A stretch of DNA of 64,000 nucleotides, from the NCBI GenBank assembly GCA_029204225.1, contig CM055094.1, positions 5,896,548 to 5,960,547 on the forward strand, given 5' to 3'. Of this stretch, positions 44,488 to 56,130 are shown in pieces. Each line of letters opens with the position of its first letter. Within the stretch, counting starts at the first letter, position 1. The notes beneath the pieces were generated by a model. It was given only the letters and a program-made list of their open reading frames with translations, had not been told where the DNA came from and ran no database searches. A program made the position numbers and the translations under genes. Origin of the DNA: Diphasiastrum complanatum. Lineage: Eukaryota > Streptophyta > Lycopodiopsida > Lycopodiales > Lycopodiaceae.

Positions 44488-45589
44488 TGGAATACACAAC
44501 TAGGGTTTTACGAGGAAAAATGTTTGATTTTTTTCTATAGGTGATAATTTTTTGATCTATAAAATTCTACAAGAGGGCGTGTGAAGTAGCAGACAGGAGA
44601 CCATGAGTGGCCGCAAGCCTGAGAAGTAGATGAATCAGTTTCTACAGTGGCTGCCATAGCTGGAATGGAGGTGAAGAGAGAAGTAGGAGAGAGCAAAAAG
44701 GAAGGAGGAGCACTAGAGGCCTCGCACGCCTCCAGTGCAGCTAGTGCGGTAGCGGCTGGAGGAGTCTAGTGGATGCATGACTCCAGATCAGCATGCAAAT
44801 AGCTATTCGATGGTCAGATTTGGATCCATTCTGATCAATGACCAGGTCGTTGGGATGGAATGAGACCATTAGATGGTTGAGAAATGGGTTTGAAGAGTTG
44901 AAAGGCATATTTGGCCTTCTCTTCATTAGAATGTTTTAGTTTGAAATGGGCTGAAGGAAACTGAAGTTCAAAGTGGATTCAAGACCTCCAAAAAAAAAGA
45001 ATTGATCACTTCATTAAAAATTTTCATATTGAAGAACCAGTTCATTTTTGCAAGGCATCCTTTGGAAGAACCTATCTTTGGCTAGAAGGCATCTTTTTTG
45101 GCCATTCTTGGGCCAAAATGACCCTTGAAACTGGCTGCTCAAAGCTAGTGGACAAAGAGATGTCACCGAGTAGGAATAAATGCATTTTGGGGAGTTTTTG
45201 TCACCATTCCATTTAGCGGAGTTTTGGTGACCTAGTGATGGGCTACATTCGCCGTTTGGGTACCGTAGGGCCAAATTTGGAGCCAATTTTGGCTGGTGAA
45301 ACCTGTTATAGGGTGGTACAATGAGGCATTATTACTTATTTCTAACAGGTTAACAAGGTGTTTGGAAGTTGTAAATGCGGTATGGAGGTGAATGATAGCG
45401 GATTTGTGTGGAGAAAGCTAGTATTGGCGACAAAAGTGCAGTTTTGGCAACAATTTTGAGAGGGCAAGCAATCGTAGCTGAGAGGTAGGCATGGTATGCC
45501 GGTTATGGGTGAGAATTCTTATGATCAGTTCAATTCTTGGGGTTTGAACCAACCAACGTCAGATGGCATTTTGGAGGATTGCTCTCACA

Positions 45590-46293
45590 TGTATGATCGG
45601 TAGTGCATTGTCGAGTCAGGTGATAGCTGCATTAACACACACATTTGTAGCTTGAAAATTTCTTGTTCATAGGGAAATATGGGCTAGCTTGGAGGTACAC
45701 ACATTTTGACAGTCACGAGTGATGGAAGTGCGAGGTGGTGCCAGTTGGAAGCCATTGGGCAAGATAGCGGACTTGCTATGTCTGGGACACATCGAGGATG
45801 AAGAACAAGCCAATAATCACACTTTGAGACTCTTAGCGAGTACTCAGTGTGATGTTTTGCAATTTTGTAGTTGGTAAGTCATTTTGATCAAGTCATTGTA
45901 GTTGTTGAGCAGTGTATCAGGATTGTCATCAGGGAAATACACATCAATAGCCTATTCTGGGTAAGTCAAGTCAATTTTTCATATCAGTATTGCATCAGGG
46001 ATGTAGATTCTAGTATTGATAGGGTGCAGATCATTTGGTTTGGGCCATGGAAAATCTCACATGTTCACTTGGAGGGATATTGGAATATCACGTCATGTGA
46101 GGGACTTGATGGTGGCTTTGGAGTTCACATCTTAGTGTATTCTCAGGGAATGGTTTGGAATCATTCACAGAAACAGCTTGGAGCTAGCTTGAGAGAATAC
46201 AGGTGGGCACTACAAGGTAGAGCTCAGATCGTCAAGATTGAGAATGACATGGGATACTTGATAGGGATAGCATTGCAAGATGACATAGGATGA
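45590..46293 (+). pseudogene. D-family stretch with protein-like reading in both copies
   Basis: The reading GGTHILTVTSDGSARWCQLE with IGQDSGLAM here matches GGTHILAVTGDESARWCQLE with IGQDSGLAL in copy 2 (60539-60630). The frame 45871-46293 continues with WFGPWKISHVHLEGYW and VWNHSQKQLGASLREYRWAL, but copy 2 shows frameshifts there. I do not recognise the protein. Similarity at the protein level may simply follow DNA similarity, so coding status is uncertain. Confidence 0.25.
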
Positions 46294-46409
46294 TCATCAG
46301 GGGGCAGCTATCTCATATTGGACTTGAGTCATTGGACAAAACTTACATGGGCGATTCACGATGGAATTAGGAAGCTACAAATGCAAATGAGAAAAGCGTG
46401 AAGCTTTGG

Positions 46410-48229
46410 GAGCCAGCTCTAGGATGGATAGCTGATGGAGGTCGCATGGTTGAATGTGAGCGGAGGGGAAACACTATGATGGGTATTTTGCTAGTGATCT
46501 ACTAGAGGGGACACTGATGGCGAGGACATCATGGTGTGCTCATTTGGGAGTACATGTCGGCATTACAACAGGGGGGGGACAATCTTTGGCATTGGCATCG
46601 ATGGGGAGGCATCTACCATCACGGGCGTGGACAAGCTATTTCTAACTTTCATGCATTTGGCTATATTTGTAGGAGTCTAGGCTTGGTACAGGTGTTGGAA
46701 CCTATAAGGTTTGGATCCACAGGTGGTGAGATCAGGAAGCCTAGAGGAAGTCACTTAGAGCCATATACCTCAATACAATCAAGCAGGCAGTATTCTCAGG
46801 ATCTCGTGAGCAGCGACTCATGGGTGAGCTTGCGTTGGCATGGTGTCGAGTGGCACATACCCAAGGAGAGCGAGGGACACTCCTAGGAGCCACCTTGAGG
46901 ATGGATAGCTAATGGAGGTCGCATGATTGAATGTGATCGGAGGGAAAACACTATGATGGGTATTTTGCTAGTGATCTACTAGAGGGGACACTAATGGAGA
47001 GGACATCATGGTGTGCTCATTCGAGAGTACATGTTGGCATTACAACAGGGGGCCAGTCTTTGGCATTGGCATCGATGGGGAGGCATCTACCATCATGGGC
47101 GTGGATAAGATATTTCTAGCTTTCATGCATTTGGCTATATTTGCAGGAGTCTAGGCTTGGTACGGGTGTTGGAACCTATAAGATTTGGATCCACAGGTGG
47201 TAAGATCAGAAAGCCTAGAGGAAGTCACTTAGAGCCATATACCTCAGTACAATCAAGCAGACAGTATTCTCAGGATCTCGTGAGCGGAGACTCATGGGTG
47301 AGCTTGCGTTGGCATGGTGTCGAGTGGCACATACCCAAGGAGAGCGAGCGACAGTACTAGGAGCCAGCTCTAGGATGGATAGCTGATGGAGGTCGCATGG
47401 TTGAATGTGATCGGATGGGAAACACTATGATGGGTATTTTGCTAGTGATCTACTAGAGGGGACACTGATGGTGAGGACATCATGGTGTGCTCATTTGGGA
47501 GTACATGTTGGCATTACAATAGGGGGCCACTCTTTGGCATTGGCATCAATGGGGAGGCATCTACCATCACGGGCATGGATAAGCTATTTTTAGATTTCAT
47601 GCATTTGGCTATATTTGTAGGAGTCTAGGCTTGGTACAGGTGTTGGAACCTATAAGGTTTGGATCCACAGGTGGTGATATTAGAAAGCCTAGAGGAAGTC
47701 ACTTAGAGCCATATTCCTCAGTACAATCAAGCAGAGAGTATTCTCAGGATCTCATGAGCGACGACTCATGGGTGAGCTTGCGTAGGTCGAATGGTTGAAT
47801 ATGATCGGAGGGGAAACACTATGATGGGTATTTTGCTAGTGATCTACTAGAGGGGACACTGATGGAGAGGACATCATGGTGTGCTCATTTGGGAGTACAT
47901 GTTGGCATTACAACAGGGGGCCAGTCTTTGGCATTGGCATCGATGGGGAGGCATCTACCATCACGGGCATGGATAAGCTATTTCTAGCTTTCATGCATTT
48001 GGCTATATTTGTAGGAGTCTAGGCTTGGTACAGGTGTTGGAACCTATAAGGTTTGGATCCACAGGTGGTGAGATCAGGAAGCCTAGAGGAAGTCACTTAG
48101 AGCCATATAACTTAGTACAATCAAGCAGACAATATTCTCAGGATCTCGTGAGCGGCGACTCATGGGTGAACTTGCGTTGGCATGGTGTCGAGTGGCACAT
48201 ACCCAAGGAGAGCGAGCGACAGTACTAGG
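46410..48229 (+). repeat. Tandem repeat of a ~475-bp unit, four copies
   Basis: Units are 46410-46886, 46887-47360, 47361-47783 (3' end missing) and 47784-48229 (5' end missing). Each complete one starts GAGCCAGCTCTAGGATGG or a close variant. Units are over 93 % alike by eye. Copy 2 of the D family has a single unit (about 61277-61750). Near-identical short frames (46536-46886, 47157-47360, 48025-48228: EPIRFGSTGGEIRKPRGSH) reflect the duplication and are not separate genes. Confidence 0.85.
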
Positions 48230-49340
48230 AGCCAGGAGAGGCAGGTGATGCTTTGGTGATCGACTTGGATAGCAAGATGGTGACTAGCATGGAAGACATC
48301 AGTTGAGCATTGGGGTGGCACTCAGGGAGATGCTATAGTTGCTAAGGTATGATATGTTATTGTATGCATAGTGGATTGTTTTCAGGTGGTGCATCATGTG
48401 TGGTGAGATAGGCTCCTTGGTGGGAGGCCTATGTACTGGTCAAATCAGAGTAGGCAACGTCAAGCATGGGAAGTTGAGCCTACATGGGATGTAAGAGAGG
48501 CAAGTCATCATCAGTATCTCTAGGAATGGGCGAGCTACTCAGGTATAGCCTATGGTGAGTTTTGCGTACATCCATTCATTGAGTCCTTGGTAGACTCTTG
48601 TGCTTGGAGCATGGGGAATGAATGAGAATCAGCCGCTCAGGGCTTATTGGATAGGATATTAGGGCAAAGCGGCTTGGAGCATGGCGTTTTTTGGGAGATA
48701 CATCAGAGATGAGGCTTGAAGTGCTCATCAGATCCTGAGAGATCTTTGGATGATGTATGATGACGTCTATGTGATATGCTTGGATGAGGGCATCTTAGTT
48801 ATAGGTGCAGGCCATGATTGAGAGGATCTGATTTGGAGACTAGTGGTGTAGGTGACAGGTTCTGGTACGATAGAATACCGCAGTTTGCACAAGCGTGGTT
48901 ATGTATTTGACGTATTTGTGTTGGTTTGCATGAATGTGTGCTTTCATGTTACCTTGTCATGAGAGTCTAGATCTGAGTAGGAGTTTTATATGATTGTGCA
49001 TTTGCTATGTATGAAACAAAGTAGTCATTTTATGCGCATTGACTTCTCATTATGTCTACTAGCTATCTATCTGGTGAGGGTGCAATCTTATGATGGCAGT
49101 AAGATTTTCTCAGGTTGAGCTCATTTATGTCAACTTTATAGGCTTGTGCTTGTAAGTGCCCGATAGGATGTCAGCCTATAGCTAGATGGAGGATGTAAGT
49201 CTCATGTTGTCAGTGGGATTTTCTCAGTTTAAGCCATATCGCTCATGTGGTCCACTTGTGGTCAAGTTGGATTGGGATGAGTTAGTTGGTTGAGAGTGTG
49301 ATAGACTCTCTATATGAGCATTGTGTTTGCATGGCACTTG

Positions 49341-50256
49341 TGTTGGAAAGAGGTGTGTAAAAGAAAGGTCTAAAAGAATCAAATAAAAATAATCCGAATG
49401 ACAAGAAAGAAAACTTATTGTGCGTAGCGGAATAAACTATCTTCCTCTTTCTTCATGCATGACTACGCCTATCAATTTCGAACAAAACAATAGTGATAAA
49501 AATCACGTCGATCTTATAGTAGAATGCTCAAGAGTGTTCAAGCTCGCAGCTTGAGAGAGAGTTAACTAATATACTTGATCTCTATTCTGATCATATTGAT
49601 GTAGGAATATGAACAACTATTTATACTAAGCAATTAGGTCGTCAAATGCGACTGCCAGTTGGCTATAGTTTGCTGGCATTCATCCAAGAAATTGCTTGCT
49701 GATAAGCGATGACATTTAGCCGTAAACAGTCTATCTACATAAATGAATGTAACTGTCACTTTGTAGAAATGAACATAAACTGTCATCAGAAAAAGCAACA
49801 GTGTCGCAAAAAGACGACAGTGTCTTGAGAAATGCGACAATGTTGCAAAATCTCATTTCTTTAATATTTGGGGTAGCCCCATACTTTGCCAAAAGTCATT
49901 TCCTTAACATTTGAGGCACTTTGAAAAAATGCGAAAAATGTGACTGCATTGTTACTCGCAATTTCTGACAGGTGAAAAATACAAAAAAGTGCGACATTGT
50001 ATTTTTGCTCACAATTTTTGACATTGTCGCTTTAAGAGAAAATTGACTATAGCAAAAAGACGACAGTGTCGGGCTTTGTAGTGAGAGAAAATTTCCGACA
50101 TTGTTGTCAAACTCCGTGAATTTATGCAGACTGTGTAAAAACACTTGTAATTTTGCAGAGTGTGTAAAACACGAGAAAATTTCCAGAACTGGATAAACAG
50201 TTGGGTGAAGATTAAAAATCAAATAGTCGATTAGTAGGAAGGAGAATCATCCAACA
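49341..50256 (-). repeat. 3' LTR of element E
   Basis: 916 bp, plus-strand TGTTGGAAAGAGG to CATCCAACA. The polypurine complement GTCCCCCTT follows (50257-50265). TATA box (minus TATAAATA) at 49618-49625. An internal stretch (about 49800-50230) with repeated GCGACAGTGTCGC-like motifs is missing from the resumed right LTR. Confidence 0.85.
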
Positions 50257-50265
50257 GTCCCCCTT

Positions 50266-51002
50266 AATATGAATCCATGAATGCCTTGACCTTTAAACTT
50301 AGTTTTGCACAGAACTTTCTATGTGCATCCAAGCTTAATGCTTTAGTAAAAAAATCCGCTGTCATATCTTGTGTTCGACAGTATTGCAATCTGACCTCTT
50401 TGTCGAAAACTTTGCTTCTGACATAGTGATACTTCAGTTCAATGTGCTTACTCCTAGAATGAAATCTAGGGTTGGCTAATAAGGCAATGGCACTTTGATT
50501 ATCACAAAATAATAATGTCGGAGCATATTGATTCAGACTGATATATGAAAAGTCAGTTTCTCAATCAAATTGCTTCCTTTGTAGCTTGTAAGGCCGTGAT
50601 ATGCTCTGATTCTATGGAAGATAGAGCTATCAAAGATTTTTTGCGACTGTTCTAGGAAATTGGACCATTGTTGGGGAAGAATGTAAATCCGAAAGTGGAT
50701 TTACGAGTGTCTACATCTCCTGCCCAACTTGCATCTGCAAAACCAATGAGTAAATTGAGTTTGTCGTTGTCGACTACTCCATAACAAATGCAAAAGTCCA
50801 TAGTAGCTCAAAGATATATTCTCATGACTTTGATAAGAGCCTTCCAATGTGTTACACTAGGGTTGGTCATATACTGACTTAGGGAGCTGATTGCAAAAGC
50901 TATGTCTGGCCTGGTATAGATCATGGCATACATAAGAGATCCTATAATAGAATGATAAGGATACTCACGCATCTGCTGCTTCTCTTGACTTGTTTGAGGA
51001 CA
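50266..51002 (-). pseudogene. Degenerate Copia RNase H of element E
   Basis: The minus strand here reads Copia RNase H scraps: SRSKHIELKYHYVRSK-like code near 50430-50460, and near 50700 AGDVDTRKSTFGFTFFPNNG-like pieces. There are no long frames because of many stops and shifts. Position directly between RT and the polypurine tract supports the call. Confidence 0.6.
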
Positions 51003-51518
51003 CTAGTCCTTTGACAATTTGAGACTTGGTTCCATTGGTGAGAGAGCTAACTTGCAATTAATCAGATTATATCTGACTAACATATTGTAGATGTACCTCT
51101 GTTGATTAATATAGACCAACTTTCGATTTCTATCTCTGTGGATTTGAATACCAAGGCAGAAATGAGCTTTGCCCAGATCGGTCATGTTGAATTCGAAAGA
51201 TAGCATTGTCTTGGCCTCTTTTATCAGGTTGGTACTGTTGCTAAACAGATTGTCCACATACAAAGTGATAATGATAAAAGATTGTTGCATTGTCTTGAAG
51301 TAAACGTTTGAATATGAAGAGCTAGGTGTGTAGCCGTGATCAATAAGAAAAGTATTGATCATTTGAAACCATGCTCGAGTAGGTTGCTTCAAGCCATAAA
51401 GTGTCTTATGGAGTTTACACACATGATTGTGTTTACTCTCGATAATACAACCTTTGGGTTGCACCATGTAAATGTCTTCTTCAATAACTCCATTGAAATA
51501 TGCTATCTCTAAATCCAT
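51003..51518 (-). pseudogene. Copia RT fragment (element E), YVDN active site
   Basis: A 171-codon frame with MDLEIAYFNGVIEEDIYMVQ, KLHKTLYGLKQPTRAWFQ, TLYVDNLFSNS and TDLGKAHFCLGIQIHR, the central part of Copia reverse transcriptase. The second catalytic Asp of YVDD is Asn here, which should abolish polymerisation. The N-terminal RT and everything up to gag is deleted. Confidence 0.85.
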
Positions 51519-51589
51519 TTGATGTATTTCCTGAAAGTCTCAGTGTAATCGATTGATCAGATTACTTGGTTGCATTCTTCGCTTTGAGA

Positions 51590-52119
51590 ATTTGACAATC
51601 CTGGATCTCATGGTTATTGCGTTTGCAATACCTACAAAACATCTTCTTCTTCGATGAATGTGAATTCGATTATTGTTCTTGACCTTGAGTCTGTTTCTGA
51701 TTCGATGTAGACTACTTGAAGTTTTTCTGCTTCTGTTGTTTCAAGCCCTTGTTGACATATAGAGCATGAGATGAAGAGGTAGACGAAATGTCTTGACTTC
51801 TTCGATTATCTTTTTGCAGCAACATAGTGATAACTCTGGTAAGAGCTAAATCTGAGTGTGTCGTGATGATCATCACCCAGTTCTCATCTATAGAGGGTAG
51901 GCTTGAAAGCAATGTCATGATTGCATTTTGATCGTCTATGACTGATTTGACAATGGCCATTTGTTCTTCCATGTCGTCTCTAGGTTTCACTTTGATACCT
52001 GTAACAACATCCCACAACTCGTTGGCGATTAGCAAGGTCTTCATCTTAAATTTTCATAAATGATAATTTGATCCATTCAACTTGTCTGCGACAAGACTAG
52101 CTTTACTTTGAGAATCCAT
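51590..52119 (-). pseudogene. Copia gag of element E with one early stop
   Basis: Starts at ATG 52119 (MDSQSKASLVADKLNGSNYH). A TGA (about 52054-52056) replaces the conserved Trp of YxxWK. The rest runs open as 51712-52044, with LLIANELWDVVTGIKVKP and LSSLPSIDENWVMIITT. A perfect zinc knuckle CRYCKRNNHEIQDC follows near 51595-51640 in another frame. gag would form the particle. It is joined by a deletion straight to RT code near 51540. Confidence 0.8.
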
Positions 52120-52295
52120 TTGGAACTTTAGACTGTCATCATTAAGAGAGATATTGTGCTGCGCTATAATTGGAAATCAATTCTCTGATACCTAAACAGA
52201 TTGATTCGAACTAAAGAATAATTTGATATCACAAAAGATATCAAGTATAAGAGCTTGCGCTCTGATATAGTATTAGGCCTTCAAGAAGAATTAAT

Positions 52296-52307
52296 GCTCT
52301 GATACCA
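52296..52307 (-). promoter_or_regulatory. Primer-binding site of element E, tRNA-iMet type
   Basis: Minus-strand TGGTATCAGAGC abutting the LTR that starts at 52308. Confidence 0.85.
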
Positions 52308-52943
52308 TGTTGGAAAGAGGTGTGCAAAAGATAGGCCTAAAAGAATCGAATAAAAATAATTCAAACGACAAGAAAAAAAACTTATTGTGCGCAACAAAAT
52401 AAACTATCTTCCTCTTTCTTCATGCATGACTACACCTATAAATTTCGAACAAAACAATAGTGATAAAAATTACATTTGATCTTATAGTAACTAACTATGA
52501 GATCATCAGTACTACAATGATTACATAGCCAAACATTTAAAGCATTGAATTATTAGACAAATAATCTGTCGCGAAGAATCATAGAACACATACATTTTGA
52601 GACAAACCTGAACGCAATAAAAGATAGTTTTGATTCAGTATGAAACAAAATAGAAGTAAATGAGTACAACAAGTTTGTGGATCAAAGCCGCATACTCTAA
52701 GCTATTTCTGAATGACTAAATAAAAGTCTGAATTAAGTGCAACTACTGATAAGCAGTAAGCGCAATACCAATCTCTAATCAACTCTAAAGAACTGAGCTA
52801 GAGTGTTCAAGCTCGTAGGCTTGAGAGAGAGCTAACTATTCAATACTTGATCTTTGAATTTGATAGATTCTGATCATATTGATGAAAGAATATGAACAAC
52901 TATTTGTACTAAGCAATTAGGTCATCAAGTACGGCTGCCAGTT
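52308..52943 (-). repeat. 5' LTR of element E, first part
   Basis: Matches 49341 onward up to GGCTGCCAGTTG. The match resumes at 62587 (GTCTGCTGGCACTCATCC). A segment present here (about 52490-52800) is absent from the left LTR, so the two LTRs differ by insertions or deletions as well as substitutions. Confidence 0.8.
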
Positions 52944-53456
52944 GTTAGTAAAATATTGTCCTCCTATCTCGAGTTTTGGGGCCATGTCCATGGTTATTTT
53001 CATTGTAATCTATGTTGTACATAAAAGGTATGTGAATTGAGCACATAACGTTCTAGAATAGGTCAAGTTTGAGCTAGGTAGATTCAAATTTGATGCAACT
53101 CCACTGTAGGAATTCGAGTCTCTCTAATGTAGGAAAATCTTGGCATGTTTTTCCATATTGTGAATAATGAGATTTTTGTGTTTTGGACTCATTCTCTCTC
53201 TACCAGAGTTTTCTATCATTGATTTTCTCTCTCTACCTGAGAGCAGCCTATTTTTCCCATACTGAGCACTTACAATTATTTTTGACATTCAATTCTCATA
53301 GTAAGAAGTTAAATTTTCCGGTTAGATGTATGCCATTGTGCTCTTGCCATATATTTTTCAAGTATATTGTTCTCTGATCAATCTTGTGCAATCACAAAAC
53401 CTCAGTAAGATCCTGTAGGGTGTGTGGTGAAGCTCACATGTGCTAAAAACTTTGCA
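52944..53456 (+). repeat. 5' LTR of element C
   Basis: TTAGTAAAATATTGTCC... to CTTTGCA. By comparison with the 3' LTR (TGTGAAGATTAG...) the first few bases are lost at the junction with E. 53611-53619, just after it, has GTACGGACA, as in other LTRs here. Confidence 0.8.
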
Positions 53457-53468
53457 TGGTATCATAGC
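53457..53468 (+). promoter_or_regulatory. Primer-binding site of element C
   Basis: TGGTATCATAGC directly after the LTR, one mismatch to the usual initiator-Met site. Confidence 0.75.
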
Positions 53469-54219
53469 TTCATGCCTTGAAGAGGTGAGGGTGTATACAT
53501 CAGATCAACAGTGCTTTTGCTTGCAGGAACTCGGATTTGGGAACTCGCTAGAAAACAAGCCATATATGGATCATAAGTGGATCAAAATGAGCTTGATTTG
53601 CTCTAGCAGAGCCTTGTACGGACAGAGAGCTCAATGTGTGAAATCAGCCCTCATTAATTGAGTGCTACTTCTCAAGGATTGATCCAAATTTGATGTTCTA
53701 TAGCTTGTTGGATAGGTATTGAAGAGTAAAATGTGTTGCTCGAGTTTCTAAATCAATTTGATTTGTTTCTAGAAGAGTTTTAGGCAATCAGAGAGTTTGA
53801 GAGAGTAATCAACTTGTAATATGCCAAAGTGAGCACACATAAGTCCTTTTCACCATTTTCGTCAATTTTCACTATCAATCAAGTAGAATTGGATATAAGT
53901 GAGTATTTTGAGGTCTTAGACTTTTTATTTCACACAAATTATTGTGTTTGAGCTGAAAGTAAGTTCCTAGAAAGTTTTTCAGTTCTTTGAAACTCGTGGG
54001 AGAGATAGACTTCTTACTTGCATGTGCTTCATTTCTCTGATTGAAGCAAGATCTAAATTCAAGATAGATTGATTTTTTGTGTTGAGAGTTTGTTCTCACA
54101 ATCTGTTGCTAGATTTCATAGGTTGGATCAACATCATCAATGTTAGATCCTAGGGTGAGATAGCAAGCAACATCTTTCAACTCCATTTTTTGTCATTACT
54201 AGAATTTCTCATAGAGAAG

Positions 54220-55118
54220 ATGTCTTCATCTGGTTCACATTTCTTGGAGCACAGTGAGAGATTAACATCTTCCAATTATGCAATGTGGAAGATTAGAATG
54301 GAACCATTATTGATTCTATACGATGTAATGGACATTATGAGTGGAGCTGAAGAAGAACCTGTAGCACTCTAATGAAGCTGTAGCATTTCACAAAAGAACC
54401 AGAATTGCCCTTCATTTCATAAAAATGAATGTAATCAATGAAGTATTAAGAGAGATCAGTACATGCACCACTGCCAAGGAAGCTTGGGATACTCTAAAAA
54501 CAATCTATGAAATCAAAAATACTTCTAGATTGCTTACACTTAGAAACCAAATATTTCTAAGTTATTAAAGAGAAGATGAGAGTGCTTCATCATATGTAAT
54601 GAGAGTAAAGGATCTTCATCAAGAATTAGCTAGTATTGGAGATGCTCTTGAGAACACTAAACTTGTTCAAGTAGTCCTAAATGGACTTAGAGATGAGTAT
54701 GACAATATTGTGCAGACTTATGCTGTCAGAGAGGATCTTCCATCCTTGGAGACACTGCAAGGTGTTCTCATTGCTGAAGAAAGCAGGCAAAAGAACAAGA
54801 TGCTGAGGATCAACAGACTTTCATTGAAAGATGGTGGAGATGACAAAAGACTCTTCATTAGAGACAAGTCAAGAGGCAAGGGCAAATGATAACAATACTT
54901 CAAGAAGGACAAAGCCAAAGAAGGTGGTGAGGATCAGTCCTCACAAGCTACAACATCCAGTGGCAAGAAGAAGCTGTCAAAGATCAAGTGTTTTTTCTGT
55001 GGCAAGAAAGGACACTATGCATCAAACTGTTTCAAGAAGAAGAACCAATCTAGGCAAGCTAACCTTACTAATGAGGATGAGTGTGAGGGTGTTGAGAGTG
55101 AAAGGGAGGATTCATTAA
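54220..55118 (+). pseudogene. Copia gag of element C
   Basis: From ATG 54220: ERLTSSNYAMWKIRMEPLLI and VMDIMSGAEEEPVAL (stop after 54372). A second open part at 54599-54889 has MRVKDLHQELASIGDALENT and LPSLETLQGVLIAEESRQ. The zinc knuckle CFFCGKKGHYASNC lies near 54990-55031. Closely resembles K's gag. Stops and shifts near 54370, 54565 and 54890 inactivate it. Confidence 0.85.
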
Positions 55119-55500
55119 TGATGTCTACTTTTTCATCTTTTCTTTTCAAGAATGAAGAAGTCTGGTGGATAGATAGTGGGGCTAGTTCCCATATGTCTAG
55201 TTCTAGAAACTCTTTCACTAGTCTTATGCCATATCTAGGTGCAAAAAGATCAATCTATACTACTAATGATGTAGAGTGTAGAATTGAAGAAATAGTCCAC
55301 TGCATGCATCATCATCAAAATCTTTTTGCTTGCATGATATACTTTATGTACCTAGACTAACCAAGAATCTCATTAGTGTAGGACAGTTGTTTGATAGTGG
55401 ATTGGGTGTCAAGTTTCAAGTTGACAAGTGTATAATCTCAAGAGAAAAATGAAGTTATTGCTAGAGGATCTAGAATTGGTAAGCTGCTGTACAAACTAGA
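55118..55500 (+). pseudogene. Copia protease of element C
   Basis: EEVWWIDSGASSHMSSSRNS carries the catalytic DSG. A frame break near 55300 follows, then LTKNLISVGQLFDSGLGV-like code up to 55450, similar to residues 300-400 of K. Confidence 0.8.
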
Positions 55501-55559
55501 TTCTAGGGAGAGTGCTAACATTTCAGATATTGCTTATGAGACCAAGATTCTTCAGGAGG

Positions 55560-56130
55560 ATCTGTGGCATAAGAGATTGGGACATACCAATTTCAAAGCC
55601 ATGCAATCTATGGTCAAGGAAGGAAAAGCTGTTGGACTACCACAAAGACACTGTCAAAGGAGCTTCAACCTTGTGAAGCTTGTGTTCTGGCAGAATCACA
55701 CAGAAGGCCTTTTCCTAGATCAAGCATCAAAACAAAGCAACTATTTGCACTCTGATGTTCATTTCTCATCAACTAAGAGCAAAGGAGGAGCAAATTGCTT
55801 TGTTTCCTTTGTAGATGATTATACAAGATATTCTTGGATCTATATGCTATTTTCTAAAGCCATAGTCTATGATGTTTTTCTTACTTTCAAAGCTTATGTA
55901 GAAAAGCAGTTTTCTTTCAAGTTGAAAGCTTTGAGAATATGTTTGTGAGAGAGAGGGAACTCAAAGAGAGTTTTCTTGTTCATATACTCCTCAGCAAAAT
56001 GGAGTTGCTGAGAGAAAAAATAGAACTTTGTGTGTGTGTGCAAAAGCCATTAGGCTAGAAGCTTCTCTGCTTGAAGATTTTTGGGGAGAGGCAGTTGCAT
56101 GTGCAAACTATATATCTTCCCTCTACTGAC
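55560..56130 (+). pseudogene. Copia integrase of element C, second Asp deleted
   Basis: LWHKRLGHTNFKAM (pre-integrase) leads into LHSDVHFSSTKSKGGANCFV with the first catalytic Asp, and SFVDDYTRYSWIYM. The frame ends near 55948 because the SDNGGE segment is deleted. Then SYTPQQNGVAERKNRTLC (catalytic Glu) appears in another frame near 55975-56030. The C-terminal integrase is deleted between about 56120 and 56131. Confidence 0.8.

Larger units (their letters stand above)
44488..49340 (+). mobile_element. D-family long repeat, copy 1
   Basis: From about 44840 to 48440 this matches the second copy at about 59640-62465: same order of segments, about 80-88 % by eye. Shared landmarks are GGCTAGAAGGCA, GGTGGTACAATGAGGCATTA, TGGTATGCCGGTTA and GATAGGCTCCTTGGTG. 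No gag or pol motif is seen. Copy 2 has an LTR and primer-binding site at its 5' end, so the family is probably a large non-autonomous LTR element. The 3' part (48440-49340) is unique to this copy. Orientation is inferred from copy 2. Confidence 0.5.

Noticed and set aside
46536-48228. Three similar short proteins (EPIRFGSTGGEIRKPRGSH type)
   Set aside because: They arise from the tandem 475-bp repeat; starts are inconsistent and the same frame is interrupted in D copy 2.
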